A DNA stretch of 64,000 nt from Pseudomonas luteola NBRC 103146. GTDB lineage: Bacteria; Pseudomonadota; Gammaproteobacteria; Pseudomonadales; Pseudomonadaceae. The notes below the pieces were generated by a model that did no database searches, was not told the DNA's origin, and saw only the letters and a program-made list of their open reading frames with translations. Position numbers and translations under genes: made by a program. The stretch's first letter is position 1; every line of letters starts with the position of its first letter. Shown here piece by piece: positions 35,479 through 44,849 of this stretch. Where the stretch lies: contig NZ_BDAE01000012.1 of the NCBI RefSeq assembly GCF_002091675.1, positions 62,001-126,000 of the forward strand, written 5' to 3'.

Positions 35479-35844
35479 ATGTCGTTATTCACTGTTAAAC
35501 AAGGCACCGCACTGACCGATCTTGAAGCCTGGGGCACCGTGGCGGATCTGGGTTCGGAAATCCTGGAAGGCGACGGCAAGTGCTTTGGCAAAATGACCTT
35601 TGGTGCGCCGACCGATCCGGTCAGCTCTGCTTATTTTGGTACCACTAAAAGCAAGTTCCGAATGGTGTACCCGTTCAATGAGCAGGCAACGGTTGTTTAT
35701 GGTGAGGTCATCCTAACTGACGAATCCACAGGCAAAAGTACCCATTACAAGACCGGAGATAGCTGGTCTGTCACCAAGGGCACACCTGTCCTGTGGGAAG
35801 TCGTCAGTGATGGGTTTGTCAAACACTACCTCGCGGCTGCATAA
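35479..35844 (+). CDS. cupin domain protein (DUF861-like)
   Basis: A 121-residue cupin of the cupin_3/DUF861 type, with VVYGEVILTDESTGKSTHYKTGD and WSVTKGTPVLWEV as the two conserved motifs. Such proteins often accompany flavin amine oxidases. AAAAGGACC precedes the ATG. It lies in a likely operon with the upstream flavoprotein and downstream LuxR gene. Confidence 0.88.
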   Translation: MSLFTVKQGTALTDLEAWGTVADLGSEILEGDGKCFGKMTFGAPTDPVSSAYFGTTKSKFRMVYPFNEQATVVYGEVILTDESTGKSTHYKTGDSWSVTKGTPVLWEVVSDGFVKHYLAAA

Positions 35845-35868
35845 ATCAGAGCCAGGCAGACCTTCGTC

Positions 35869-36534
35869 ATGATGCCGGCCACTGAAGGCAAACAGCGATG
35901 CCTACAGGCGGTAACGCGAATCGTACCGGCTTCCTCTGCCGTGCTCTATCAGGTAAATCAGCAGCTTGAGGCTCACCACTACGAGCTGCTGACTATGACG
36001 CCTCAGGTACATCAGTGCTACCTGGACGTCTACCGCGAATTTGATCCGTTGCGGCCCATCTGCTGTCACGAACTGGGATTGGCAGTCGTTCCCCTCAGCG
36101 TGGCAGCGACTCGGCAAGAAGCACATCGCTCGCGCCGATACGCCACCTTTCTCGATACCTACTCCATTTGCGATGTCATCGAAATCCTGACCTATCAGGC
36201 CGGACGGCCGGCATTTGGTATCTCGCTTCTGCGCACACGGGCACTAGGCGCATTTACAGCCGAAGAGATAGAGCGGCTGACAGGCCTGCAAAGTCTACTG
36301 GAGCTTACGCTGCCGTTGGCCTTCATCCATGAACCTGGCGAGACAGCCCGCCTGACCGGCCTGACGCCTCGAGAGCAGGACATTGCGTTGGCACTCAAGG
36401 ATGGCCTGAGCAACAAGGCGCTGGCGCGGCATCTGGATATGGGACTACCGACCGTTAAAACGCACCTGAATAACCTGTATCGCAAGTTCAACGTCACGAA
36501 CCGCACTGAATTGATCCGGCACCTGTTTCTGTGA
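35869..36534 (+). CDS. LuxR-family transcriptional regulator
   Basis: A 221-residue regulator: N-terminal sensory part of unknown fold (about 1-155) and a C-terminal LuxR/FixJ helix-turn-helix (LTPREQDIALALKDGLSNKALARHL, then GLPTVKTHLNNLYRKFNVTNRTEL). It does not show the acyl-homoserine lactone pocket Trp/Tyr pattern. It begins 24 bases after the cupin gene and probably regulates the adjacent flavoprotein-cupin or moaF genes. Confidence 0.9.
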   Translation: MMPATEGKQRCLQAVTRIVPASSAVLYQVNQQLEAHHYELLTMTPQVHQCYLDVYREFDPLRPICCHELGLAVVPLSVAATRQEAHRSRRYATFLDTYSICDVIEILTYQAGRPAFGISLLRTRALGAFTAEEIERLTGLQSLLELTLPLAFIHEPGETARLTGLTPREQDIALALKDGLSNKALARHLDMGLPTVKTHLNNLYRKFNVTNRTELIRHLFL

Positions 36535-36625
36535 GCGTTCTCCTGCCGACCTCAACCATCTGGTTGATACCGGGCGCCAGGCCGCTGGTGGATGATGACC
36601 TCACCTATCAAACGGAGTGTATGAC

Positions 36626-37465
36626 ATGACCCAACAACAGGACTGGATCACCGTAGGCGCACTGGCCGATGGCTTCTACCTCGACAACTACACGTTGCCT
36701 GTCTCGAACGACCTCAACGGCAGGACGCTGGTGCTCGACGGCCCGTCCGGCGAATCCATTACCTACCGCTTCAGCCAAAATGCGGTTGGCTGGTCCTCTG
36801 CAGACCATTCGACATCTCACGAGGCGGCCTCTCGTGTCACTTCCATCCGGGAAGGGATCTACCTGATCGACTTCCTTCAGCAGACCGACACCTCCACTGC
36901 CTCGATCAGCCTCGTGCTGGACGTGAAGCAAGGCGTTTTCACGCGGGTCTACGGGCAGCTCCCAACGCAGGATGATCAGCGCAGCGATCTGTTCAGGTGT
37001 GCCTTGTCGGGCCAGGATCTGACGCCAGTCTCGGCGCAGTTCACTCATGGGACGATACAGGGCCTTTATTCAGGTACATCACCGTCGGAAGCGAATCACC
37101 CACATCAGCCGACCCACGAACTGGTCGGCATCCGCAACTGCTACGCCTACAGTCCTCATGAGGTTTATGAACACATCTATCTCAACGAAAACCTCTACAG
37201 CTGGCATTGCCTGAGTGGCGTTGAACGTGGGCTGGCCGATACGGACCGCTGCCATTATTTCAAGCTGGAGAACGAGCTCTATCTGTTCGTATGGCGGGAA
37301 AAGATCATTCCTACGCTCGGGCTGGTGCTGATCGACCTGAAGCAACACCGCAGCGACGGAAAGATTTGCGGCCATACGGGTGATGATCTAGGGCAGTGGT
37401 CGAACTTCCCGGTTGGCTCATTCAGCAGAATCCTCAACACAACCGAGTACCCAGGCCATGAATGA
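36626..37465 (+). CDS. moaF: MoaF family protein
   Basis: A 279-residue member of the MoaF family (N- and C-terminal MoaF domains), first described in the monoamine (tyramine) regulon of Klebsiella. The C-terminal half carries the conserved NCYAYSPHEVYEHIYLNENLYSW and FVWREKIIPTLGLVLIDL segments. It is not related to the molybdopterin MoaA-E enzymes. Two beta-barrel lipocalin-like halves are expected. CGGAG lies eight bases before the chosen ATG; a GTG nine bases upstream is in frame. It overlaps the next SDR gene by 8 bases, so the two are coupled. Exact biochemical role unknown. Confidence 0.9.
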   Translation: MTQQQDWITVGALADGFYLDNYTLPVSNDLNGRTLVLDGPSGESITYRFSQNAVGWSSADHSTSHEAASRVTSIREGIYLIDFLQQTDTSTASISLVLDVKQGVFTRVYGQLPTQDDQRSDLFRCALSGQDLTPVSAQFTHGTIQGLYSGTSPSEANHPHQPTHELVGIRNCYAYSPHEVYEHIYLNENLYSWHCLSGVERGLADTDRCHYFKLENELYLFVWREKIIPTLGLVLIDLKQHRSDGKICGHTGDDLGQWSNFPVGSFSRILNTTEYPGHE

Positions 37466-38243
37466 GGTGAAAACCTACGTAATCACCGGGGCCGGTAGCG
37501 GTATCGGTGAGGCATGCGCCTATCGCCTTGCCGATGAAGGCGCCCAGCTTGTACTCATTGGTCGCCGTCGGGAACCGCTGGAGGAGGTAGCCGCTCGTAC
37601 AGGTGGGCTGGTACTGACGGGTAATGCGGCCAGCAGTGCGGATTGGGAGACGTTCATCCCTCGGATCATCGAGCGCTTCGGCAGAATCGATGGCCTTGTG
37701 GCGTCAGCGGGCGGTCTGGGCCAGGGCACCGCACTTGAGACCAGCGACACCCGATGGCAGCAGGCGATGCAAAGCAATCTGGACACCGCTTTCTACAGCG
37801 TCAGGGCGTGCCTGCCCTCACTGATCGAGCGACGGGGCGCTGTCGTGCTGCTGGGCTCTATCGCTTCGCTGGCCGCAGGAGGGGGAGTTTGCAGCTATAC
37901 CACCGCCAAACATGCCTTGATCGGCTTGACCCGCTCACTCGCCAAGGATTATGGCCCTGCCGGCGTCCGCGTCAATGCGGTCTGCCCAGGTTGGGTGAAA
38001 ACGCCGATGGCCGACGAAGAGATGCAGCCGCTGATGCAGCATTACGGCGAAAGTCTTGAGGCGGCGTATAGCCGGGTAACCCGCGATGTCCCTCTTCGCC
38101 GCCCCGCCACATCAGCGGAGATCGCTGAAGTCTGCCGGTTTCTGCTTTCTCCTGAAGCCTCGATCATCACAGGCGCTTCAATCGTGGCGGACGGTGGATC
38201 CAGCATCGTCGATGTGCCCACGCTTGCCTACGAGCACCTGTAA
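37458..38243 (+). CDS. short-chain dehydrogenase/reductase
   Basis: Classical SDR of 261 residues: cofactor loop TGAGSGIG, NAG-like ASAGG, catalytic Ser in GSIASLA and the YTTAKHA Tyr/Lys pair, then PGWVKTPM. Overlaps moaF, which places it in the same transcription unit. Substrate unknown; an alcohol or carbonyl of the amine-derived pathway is likely. Confidence 0.9.
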   Translation: MNEVKTYVITGAGSGIGEACAYRLADEGAQLVLIGRRREPLEEVAARTGGLVLTGNAASSADWETFIPRIIERFGRIDGLVASAGGLGQGTALETSDTRWQQAMQSNLDTAFYSVRACLPSLIERRGAVVLLGSIASLAAGGGVCSYTTAKHALIGLTRSLAKDYGPAGVRVNAVCPGWVKTPMADEEMQPLMQHYGESLEAAYSRVTRDVPLRRPATSAEIAEVCRFLLSPEASIITGASIVADGGSSIVDVPTLAYEHL

Positions 38244-38327
38244 GGCCAGCCACGCCAGCGCAACAGCCAACGTAAACACAGGCCCAGTGGCGGACCTACT
38301 TTCATTCGACATAACCGCAGGAGCAGG

Positions 38328-39131
38328 ATGATGCAGGATCAGACATCAGCAGGATCGATACACGACTTTACCGGCAAGGTCGTTCTCGTCACCGGGGGCG
38401 GCCAAGGCATCGGGCGAGGAATTGTCGAGCACTTTGCCGGAGCTGGCGCACAGGTCGTCATTGCCGACCTCAATGCGGAGAACGCAGCAGCGGTCGCGCA
38501 GGGATTGCAAAAGGAAGGAAGACACGTGACCGCCCATCCGGTAGACCTGGCCGAGCGCGATCAGATCAGGACACTCATGGAAACCGTCAAGCAAATCTAC
38601 GGCCGGCTGGATGCCCTGGTACACAACGCCGGCTACTTTCCACTAACTCCGTTCGCCGATATTACACCTGAAGTGCTGGAGCGTACCCTGGCCGTCAATC
38701 TGTCATCCCTGTTCTGGCTGACGCAGCAGGCATTGCCACTGTTCCGGCTACAGGGCAAGGGATGTGTACTGGTTACGTCTTCTGTTACAGGACCTCGAGT
38801 CGCTTATCCCGGACTCTGTCATTACGCGGCGGCCAAGGCCGGCGTGAACGGATTCGTTCGTAATGCCGCCCTGGAACTGGCACCTCATAACGTTCGGGTG
38901 AATGGCATCGAGCCGGGGATGATCCAGACACCTGCCATGGACAACTTGGGCGACAGCGACGTCACCCGACAGATCAGGGCCAGTATCCCGCTCGGGCGTC
39001 TTGGTCAGCCGTCCGACATTGCCAGTGCGATGCTGTTTCTGGCCTCAGAGGCCGCCTCGTTCATTACAGGGCAGACGCTGGTCGTTGACGGTGGCATGAC
39101 GCTGCCTGAATCCAAGATGGCCCTGGTGTGA
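38328..39131 (+). CDS. short-chain dehydrogenase/reductase
   Basis: Second classical SDR, 267 residues: TGGGQGIG cofactor loop (acidic Asp in IADLN favours NAD), HNAGY, catalytic Ser in VTSSVTG, and YAAAKAG Tyr/Lys pair. GGAG precedes the first ATG. It lies 84 bases after the first SDR gene and ahead of an AraC regulator. Confidence 0.9.
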   Translation: MMQDQTSAGSIHDFTGKVVLVTGGGQGIGRGIVEHFAGAGAQVVIADLNAENAAAVAQGLQKEGRHVTAHPVDLAERDQIRTLMETVKQIYGRLDALVHNAGYFPLTPFADITPEVLERTLAVNLSSLFWLTQQALPLFRLQGKGCVLVTSSVTGPRVAYPGLCHYAAAKAGVNGFVRNAALELAPHNVRVNGIEPGMIQTPAMDNLGDSDVTRQIRASIPLGRLGQPSDIASAMLFLASEAASFITGQTLVVDGGMTLPESKMALV

Positions 39132-39243
39132 ACGCGCTACCAAATAGCCATTTTTGGCACATCTACATCTGAATGGTACGTTGAGGAACAGAACTTGCCT
39201 CAGTACGCAGGAAAGGCCTTTAACGAGCAGAAAGGTTTCCAAA

Positions 39244-40248
39244 ATGCACCAAGACATCAAGGCTGCGTTACCGGTAAAGGCTCGAATGCATCACACCCAT
39301 ACTCAGGACGTATCGGAGCACTCCCACGCCATGACAGGCTGGGCATTGCATTATGACCAGGTCTCGTCTGGACGCTTCGAGGGCGAACTGATCGATATCC
39401 AGCTGGACTGGATGCATCTGACCCGCGATCGGTGCAATCAGGCATTGCGCAAGAACGGCTCGGCATGGTCAGGTGCGATTGCATTCAGCCTGCCCCTCAA
39501 CGAAGCGTGCGAGCTTCATTGCGCCGGACACTCGTTGAGAGAAGCCAGCCTGTTGGTCGCCCGCGGCGCTCACCTGCCAGAGTTGCAGACGCCTGCCAAT
39601 CTCGACCTGCTATGCATCACCGTTGCAGAGGCCGAGCTGCTTCCCATACTAGAGCAGCAACAGAGCCCGTTCACACTTGACGACTTGCCGAAGTGTTACC
39701 GTCTCCGCCCCCATCAGCGTTACAGCGAGTTCGTCAGGTTGCTTGACGACATCGCAAATACGCAAAGCCAGAGTCAAGGCCTCTTGAGGCACGAGGCTAT
39801 CCGAAACGGTATCCGGGAAACCGTTCTGTTGCACCTTCTGGATCTGCTCGATGCTGGCGAAGAGGTTCCGGCACTGACTCCCACAGCCCGCAAGCGGATG
39901 GTAGACCGAGCCCGCGAGTATGCGCTTTCGTGTCAGGAAACGCCGCCTTCGATTTTGGAACTCTGTAACCGCATCGGCGCCAGCCGACGCAAACTGCAGT
40001 ACTGTTTTCAGGAGGCGTTGGGCGTCAACCCGACCACTTATCTGCGTACGCTGCGCCTGAATGCGGCGCACCGTGCGCTTTGTCACAGTGACGGCACGGT
40101 TTCGGTGCAGGACGTAGCAGCCCAATGGGGCTTTTGGCACCTGAGCCGCTTTGCCAACGACTACGCCAAATTGTTTGGCGAAAAACCATCCGCCACTTTA
40201 CGCCGTGTTCGTGAAGACTATATGACCAGTTTTGCCAAATCCGGATAA
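39244..40248 (+). CDS. AraC-family regulator (EutR-like)
   Basis: A 334-residue AraC/XylS regulator. The N-terminal region (HAMTGWALHYDQVSSGRFEGEL) resembles EutR-type regulators, and the C-terminal domain has two helix-turn-helix motifs (SILELCNRIGASRRKLQYCF and SVQDVAAQWGFWHLSRFANDY). The ATG chosen has AAAGG eight bases upstream; the frame is open for 30 codons before it. It is well placed to regulate the moaF-SDR genes upstream and the sphA-MFS-amidase genes downstream. Inducer unknown. Confidence 0.9.
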   Translation: MHQDIKAALPVKARMHHTHTQDVSEHSHAMTGWALHYDQVSSGRFEGELIDIQLDWMHLTRDRCNQALRKNGSAWSGAIAFSLPLNEACELHCAGHSLREASLLVARGAHLPELQTPANLDLLCITVAEAELLPILEQQQSPFTLDDLPKCYRLRPHQRYSEFVRLLDDIANTQSQSQGLLRHEAIRNGIRETVLLHLLDLLDAGEEVPALTPTARKRMVDRAREYALSCQETPPSILELCNRIGASRRKLQYCFQEALGVNPTTYLRTLRLNAAHRALCHSDGTVSVQDVAAQWGFWHLSRFANDYAKLFGEKPSATLRRVREDYMTSFAKSG

Positions 40249-40275
40249 CAACCCTCGCTTGACCTCCCCCACCCT

Positions 40276-40288
40276 AAGAAAAAACAAA
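40276..40288 (+). promoter_or_regulatory. CA motif (candidate Hfq/Crc site) in the sphA leader
   Basis: AAGAAAAAACAAA lies directly before the GGGAG ribosome binding site of the sphA-like gene. It contains AAnAAnAA, the Hfq-Crc target pattern known from Pseudomonas. Confidence 0.45.
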
Positions 40289-40301
40289 GGGAGAGGTTTC
40301 G

Positions 40302-41231
40302 ATGTACGAAGCATACAAGATCACAACAATTAGCTCCGTATTGTTAGCCACTTTATTTCTGACTCATCCCGTCCAGGCGACTGAAGGCGGAGCCCCTACA
40401 ACAGCCTTTGGTGTCTATGATTTTGGCGCCGGGTTCACACCGCCACCGTCGCCAACAGGCACCGTTGGCCTGCGTACCAACTACTACTGGGCCAATACTG
40501 TCAAAGACCGCCACGGCCGAGACAACGGGACTGATTTTTCCCTTGGCGTCCTCTCACTCGGCCTGGCTTATATCCGCATGACCGATACCGAACTGCTGGG
40601 TGCAAAATACGGGTTTGGTGTGATCGCGCCTTTTTTTGACATGGACGCTGATCTCAAGGTCAAGGTGGGCGGCACCACCGTCTTTTCGGACAGCACTCAC
40701 GTATTCCGGCAGGCGGACCTGCAGGTGTTGCCACTGATTCTACAATGGACGCCCTCACGTAACCTTGGTATCAACGCGCAGTTCCAGATTCAGGCACCTA
40801 CCGGCGATTACGACAAGAACCGTCTGGTCAGCCCCGGCCTCAACCACTGGACGTTTTCACCTATCGTCAATGCCACCTATATCAGTGATTCAGGATTCGA
40901 GGTGTCATCCAGCTTCGAGCTGGACGTGAACACCCGTAACCATTCTACGGATTACAAGAGCGGAACTGAGTACCGCCACGAGTTCGCAGTGGGCCAGCAT
41001 TTCGGGCCTTGGACAGCCGGTATTGGCGGTTACTACTACCGCCAGCTCAGCGACGATGACGCACCCAACCTTACCTACGGCAACCGCGCCCGGGTACTGG
41101 CTATCGGACCTGCAGTGAGCTTTTTCCAGCCGGGGCTGCCACCTGTCTGGGTGCATGCTTACAAGGAATTCGACGCCCGTAACCGTACCGAGGGTTATGC
41201 CGTCGCCGTACGTTTTTCCCACAGTTTCTGA
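40302..41231 (+). CDS. SphA family outer-membrane protein
   Basis: A 309-residue beta-barrel-like protein of the SphA/phenol-degradation (MetA) family. A signal peptide is predicted at 1-26 (cleavage after PVQA). Amphipathic strands and a C-terminal Phe (FSHSF) indicate an outer-membrane barrel. Members sit next to catabolic genes for aromatic compounds and are thought to help uptake of the substrate. It opens the sphA-MFS-amidase unit. Confidence 0.85.
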   Translation: MYEAYKITTISSVLLATLFLTHPVQATEGGAPTTAFGVYDFGAGFTPPPSPTGTVGLRTNYYWANTVKDRHGRDNGTDFSLGVLSLGLAYIRMTDTELLGAKYGFGVIAPFFDMDADLKVKVGGTTVFSDSTHVFRQADLQVLPLILQWTPSRNLGINAQFQIQAPTGDYDKNRLVSPGLNHWTFSPIVNATYISDSGFEVSSSFELDVNTRNHSTDYKSGTEYRHEFAVGQHFGPWTAGIGGYYYRQLSDDDAPNLTYGNRARVLAIGPAVSFFQPGLPPVWVHAYKEFDARNRTEGYAVAVRFSHSF

Positions 41232-41240
41232 GGAATTACC

Positions 41241-42461
41241 ATGTCCCAGTCCTATCTAGAAGGCCGGCATACCGCTGGTCGCGCGCAGGGCGCTGTCCTC
41301 ATGCTTGGTAGCAGCCTGACAATCATGGGCTCCGTGATGGTCGCGCCGGTTCTACCCAAGATTGCCGCAGAATTCGGGCCGGTAGAGCCCCAGACGGGTG
41401 TTCTCATCCCTTTGGCCATTACGGGGCCGGCGCTGGCCATTGCGCTTTGCGCACCGCTGGCTGGTTGGCTGGCCGACCGGCTCGGACGCAAACGTCTGCT
41501 GATTCTGGCGACACTGGTCTATGCACTTTGCGGCGCCGCACCTGCATTTTTGGACAGCCTGAAAGGAATTGTTGGTCTGCGACTGCTCTTTGGCTGTGCC
41601 GAGGCGGCAGTCATGACTTGCTGCGTCACGCTCATCGCCGATTACTGGCATGGCGAACAACGCATGCGCTACGTAAACGGGCAAGTCATCACGATTGGTC
41701 TGGTAGGCTCGATCTTCTTTGCCATCGGTGGCGCACTGGGGGAACACTCCTGGCGAACACCGTTTCTGCTGTACCTGCTTCCCCTCCTGCTTGTCCCGGC
41801 CATGCTCAAGCTGCTCTGGGAGCCCGAGGTTCATCATGCCTGGGCAATGCATTCAACCGAGCCTGGGCAGTCCTCCCTTCCGCCGCTAATCATCAACTAT
41901 CTATTGGTGTTCTTTGGCATGGTGCTGAGTTTCATCGTCCCAGTCCAAAGCCCCACCCTGCTGGTCGGGCTGGGGGTTACGTCCAGTACGCTGATCGGGC
42001 TGTGCGCAGGGCTGGGGCTTCTCACTTCACTGGGAGGCTCGCTGCTCTGGCCCTTCGTTCGTCGACGTGTAGGGCTCGCGGGGTGCAATGTGCTGCTGCT
42101 ACTGCTCATGGCCAGCGGACTGTGGCTACTCATTACCGCCCACACCTATTACCAGGTTCTGCTCGCCGTGACGATTCACGGTCTGGGCGCCGGCATGCTG
42201 GTTCCCAATTCCACGGCACCGGTGATGAATGCCTTGAGCGCGACCGCCCGCGGCCGGGGACTCGGTATCTTCACCGCCTGCCTGTACCTGGGCCAGTTCT
42301 CAAGCCCACTGATCGTCATTGCTCTGCTTGGCCAAACCGGTGATCTGCACCATGCCATTGGCCTGCTTGCCGTCGCCAGCGTCATCACCGCCCTGGTGTG
42401 GGCGCTGCTCAGCTTCCTGCGCCGTGGAATCAACAACCCGGCCCGCTCCACCCATCCCTGA
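41241..42461 (+). CDS. MFS transporter
   Basis: A 406-residue major facilitator with about twelve predicted helices. The A-motif loop reads GWLADRLGRKRLL after helix 2. The gene lies nine bases after the sphA-like gene and 24 before the amidase, so it is probably the inner-membrane importer for the same substrate. Substrate unknown. Confidence 0.9.
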   Translation: MSQSYLEGRHTAGRAQGAVLMLGSSLTIMGSVMVAPVLPKIAAEFGPVEPQTGVLIPLAITGPALAIALCAPLAGWLADRLGRKRLLILATLVYALCGAAPAFLDSLKGIVGLRLLFGCAEAAVMTCCVTLIADYWHGEQRMRYVNGQVITIGLVGSIFFAIGGALGEHSWRTPFLLYLLPLLLVPAMLKLLWEPEVHHAWAMHSTEPGQSSLPPLIINYLLVFFGMVLSFIVPVQSPTLLVGLGVTSSTLIGLCAGLGLLTSLGGSLLWPFVRRRVGLAGCNVLLLLLMASGLWLLITAHTYYQVLLAVTIHGLGAGMLVPNSTAPVMNALSATARGRGLGIFTACLYLGQFSSPLIVIALLGQTGDLHHAIGLLAVASVITALVWALLSFLRRGINNPARSTHP

Positions 42462-42485
42462 ATTCAGTTACAAGGAGCTCCGCTT

Positions 42486-43928
42486 ATGAATGACATCGAC
42501 TACCTGCTGGACACCCTGGATGCCACAGCCCTGAGCCTGCTCGTACGGCAAGGTGAAGTGACGCCAATCGAATTGCTCGACGCGGCGATCCAGCGGCTCG
42601 ACCGGGTGAACCCGCAACTCAACGCCATCAGCGAGCGGTGCTATGACGTGGCCCGGCAGATGGCACAACGACCGGAAGCCCGACAAGGCGTACTGGCCGG
42701 TGTTCCGACCCTCATCAAGGACCTCTTCTCCCCTGTCCAGGGCGCCCGCATGACACAGGGCTCGCGCGTCATGGGTGAGGCACGCGCTGATCTTGATTGT
42801 GAAGTGGTTGCCCGTCTGCGTCGCGCGGGCTGTGTGTTTGCAGGCACGACCACGTCACCGGAATTCGGAACCTCCTACACCACCGAGTCGACCTGTTTCG
42901 GCGCTACCCGAAATCCCTGGAATACGGAACGCAGTGCCGGCGGGTCCAGCGGTGGTGCTGCCGCCCTGGTCGCTGCCCGTGCCATCCCGTTTGCTCATGG
43001 TAACGATGGGGGCGGCTCACTGCGTGTCCCGGCATCCTGTTGCGGGGTCTTCGGTCTGAAACCCACCCGAGGCCGACTGCCTTCCGGTCCGCTGGTAGGC
43101 GAAGGGTGGGCCGGAATGGGGACGCCCCATGCCATTACGTTATCCGTACGCGACAGTGCCCTTCTGCTGGACGCCACCGCTGGGGCGGACCTGGGTGCGC
43201 CCTACGCAGCGCCGGCTCAAGCGATGCCGTTCGTCCAGGCCGTCTCGGCTGATCCCGCACCGCTTCGTATCGCGGTGATCGAGCAACTGGGACCGTGGCC
43301 AACAAGTCCGGAGGCGTTGAAGGCGGTACGTCATACTGCATGGCTGTGCGAGCAGCTCGGCCATCATGTGGAGCTTGCCACGCTACCCGTCAATCTGCCG
43401 GGACTTCTGGACCACCTCTTCAATATCATTGGCCCAAGCACTCGAAACTTTCTGGATATGGTCGGCCAGCTGAGAGGGCAACCTGTAGCAGACGAAGAGT
43501 TGGACCCCCGTACGCGCATCATTCTACGCGAGCGGGGTGATATTCCGGCCGCACGTTATGCCGCCGCGGTAGAAAGCATCCATGCGCTGGGCAGGCAGCT
43601 GGCTTACTTCCTGATTGACCATGATCTGATCCTGACGCCAACCCTGACTCGGGAACCACCCTTGATCGGTGACCTGGACGCCTTTGACCCCAGCCTCAGC
43701 CTGGCCGAAGTAATCGAAGCCTTCCATAGCTATTCACCCTTCACGGCGCTGTTCAATGCGTCCGGCCAACCGGCCATGTCCGTTCCGCTCTACTGGACAG
43801 AGAATGGACTGCCACTCGGCTCGCATTTTGCGGCACGCTTTGGTGAGGAGCACACCCTGCTTGCGCTGGGGGCACAACTCGAACGCGCCCAACCCTGGGC
43901 GAACCGCAAGCCACTGGTCTGTGCATAA
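42486..43928 (+). CDS. amidase (amidase signature family)
   Basis: Amidase of 480 residues with the Ser-cisSer-Lys triad of the family: Lys78 (TLIKD), cis-Ser154 in AGGSSGG and nucleophile Ser178 in GNDGGGS. It hydrolyses carboxylic amides to acids. Its place after the transporter suggests that it removes an amide from the imported compound, perhaps an N-acylated amine. It ends before a bidirectional terminator. Confidence 0.92.
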   Translation: MNDIDYLLDTLDATALSLLVRQGEVTPIELLDAAIQRLDRVNPQLNAISERCYDVARQMAQRPEARQGVLAGVPTLIKDLFSPVQGARMTQGSRVMGEARADLDCEVVARLRRAGCVFAGTTTSPEFGTSYTTESTCFGATRNPWNTERSAGGSSGGAAALVAARAIPFAHGNDGGGSLRVPASCCGVFGLKPTRGRLPSGPLVGEGWAGMGTPHAITLSVRDSALLLDATAGADLGAPYAAPAQAMPFVQAVSADPAPLRIAVIEQLGPWPTSPEALKAVRHTAWLCEQLGHHVELATLPVNLPGLLDHLFNIIGPSTRNFLDMVGQLRGQPVADEELDPRTRIILRERGDIPAARYAAAVESIHALGRQLAYFLIDHDLILTPTLTREPPLIGDLDAFDPSLSLAEVIEAFHSYSPFTALFNASGQPAMSVPLYWTENGLPLGSHFAARFGEEHTLLALGAQLERAQPWANRKPLVCA

Positions 43929-43935
43929 AAGTACG

Positions 43936-43964
43936 AGGCACAGGACGGAGCAGGTCCTGTGCCT
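43936..43964. terminator. bidirectional terminator between amidase and SDR genes
   Basis: Perfect 11-bp stem AGGCACAGGAC / GTCCTGTGCCT, loop of seven bases, flanked by TATTT on the plus side and TACTTTTAT on the other; outer GTACG/CGTAC can extend it. The two flanking genes converge here. Confidence 0.85.
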
Positions 43965-43989
43965 TATTTCCGTACTAACGTGCCTCAAC

Positions 43990-44673
43990 TTACCAGGGCA
44001 GCGACTCGCCCTGGTAGCTGACAAAATCACACTGGCAGCGACCCGCCTGCTGCTCGATGACGGCAATCAGACCCTTAGCGCTTTCGGTTGTGGTCAGTGG
44101 TGCCGAGTGGCCGCCCATGTCGGTCTGAACCCACCCCGGGTGTAACGCCAGCACACTGAACGACAACGGGGTATGCGAGGATGCCCAGCTCCTGAGCAGG
44201 CTGTTCAGGGCCGCCTTGCTGGCTCCATACAACGGCATATCTGCGGCACGATCAAGCGTGACACTTCCCATCTGGGAACTCATACACGCCACCACACCGC
44301 CGTCTGCGATGCAATGGCTTAACCCTTCGACAATACGCAGCGGCGCAACTGTATTTGTCGAGAACAACTCTGCAATCTCTTCGGTATTGATTGCCATGAC
44401 ATCCTGGTGATCAGGTCCATAAATCCCTGCGTTGACGATCAGACGATCCAGCGTTGTGTTCTGCAATTGCTTCTTGAGAGAAGGAATTAGTGTCGGGTCC
44501 GTCATATCGCCGGACAGCAGCACCAGCCGATCGCCGTAAGTCGCGCTCAATTGTTGCAAGGCTTCGTTATCAGACCGACGAACCAGCGCAAAGACTTGCG
44601 CACCGCGTTCCAGGTACTGCGTAACCAGCGCCAATCCGATACCCCGTGACGCACCCACGATCAATACATTCAT
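43990..44673 (-). CDS. short-chain dehydrogenase/reductase (CsgA-like)
   Basis: SDR of 227 residues: GASRGIG cofactor loop, NAG in IVNAGIYGP, Ser in MSSQMGS and catalytic YGASKAALN. The short length and sequence resemble the CsgA/C-factor SDR group. It is divergent from hpaB across about 175 bases; a direct role in the hpa pathway is not evident. Confidence 0.88.
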   Translation of the reverse strand: MNVLIVGASRGIGLALVTQYLERGAQVFALVRRSDNEALQQLSATYGDRLVLLSGDMTDPTLIPSLKKQLQNTTLDRLIVNAGIYGPDHQDVMAINTEEIAELFSTNTVAPLRIVEGLSHCIADGGVVACMSSQMGSVTLDRAADMPLYGASKAALNSLLRSWASSHTPLSFSVLALHPGWVQTDMGGHSAPLTTTESAKGLIAVIEQQAGRCQCDFVSYQGESLPW

Positions 44674-44821
44674 TTCGTTCAGCTCCCCTGGCGAGATTCA
44701 TCAGCCTGAAATGGCAGATGAAATCGCTCCATGAAAAGTACAAGCGGTTGTCTGGAAAAGCCATTCTTCCGCCGCGGCGGCAGGCTCATGATCTCTTCCA
44801 AGCGTTACGCATTACCTGCAT

Positions 44822-44829
44822 AAGAACAA
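44822..44829 (+). promoter_or_regulatory. CA motif in the hpaB leader
   Basis: AAGAACAA, an exact AAnAAnAA, is 13 bases upstream of the hpaB ribosome binding site (GGAG). Candidate Hfq/Crc target. Confidence 0.4.
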
Positions 44830-44849
44830 TGATACGGAGACATGCCCTC

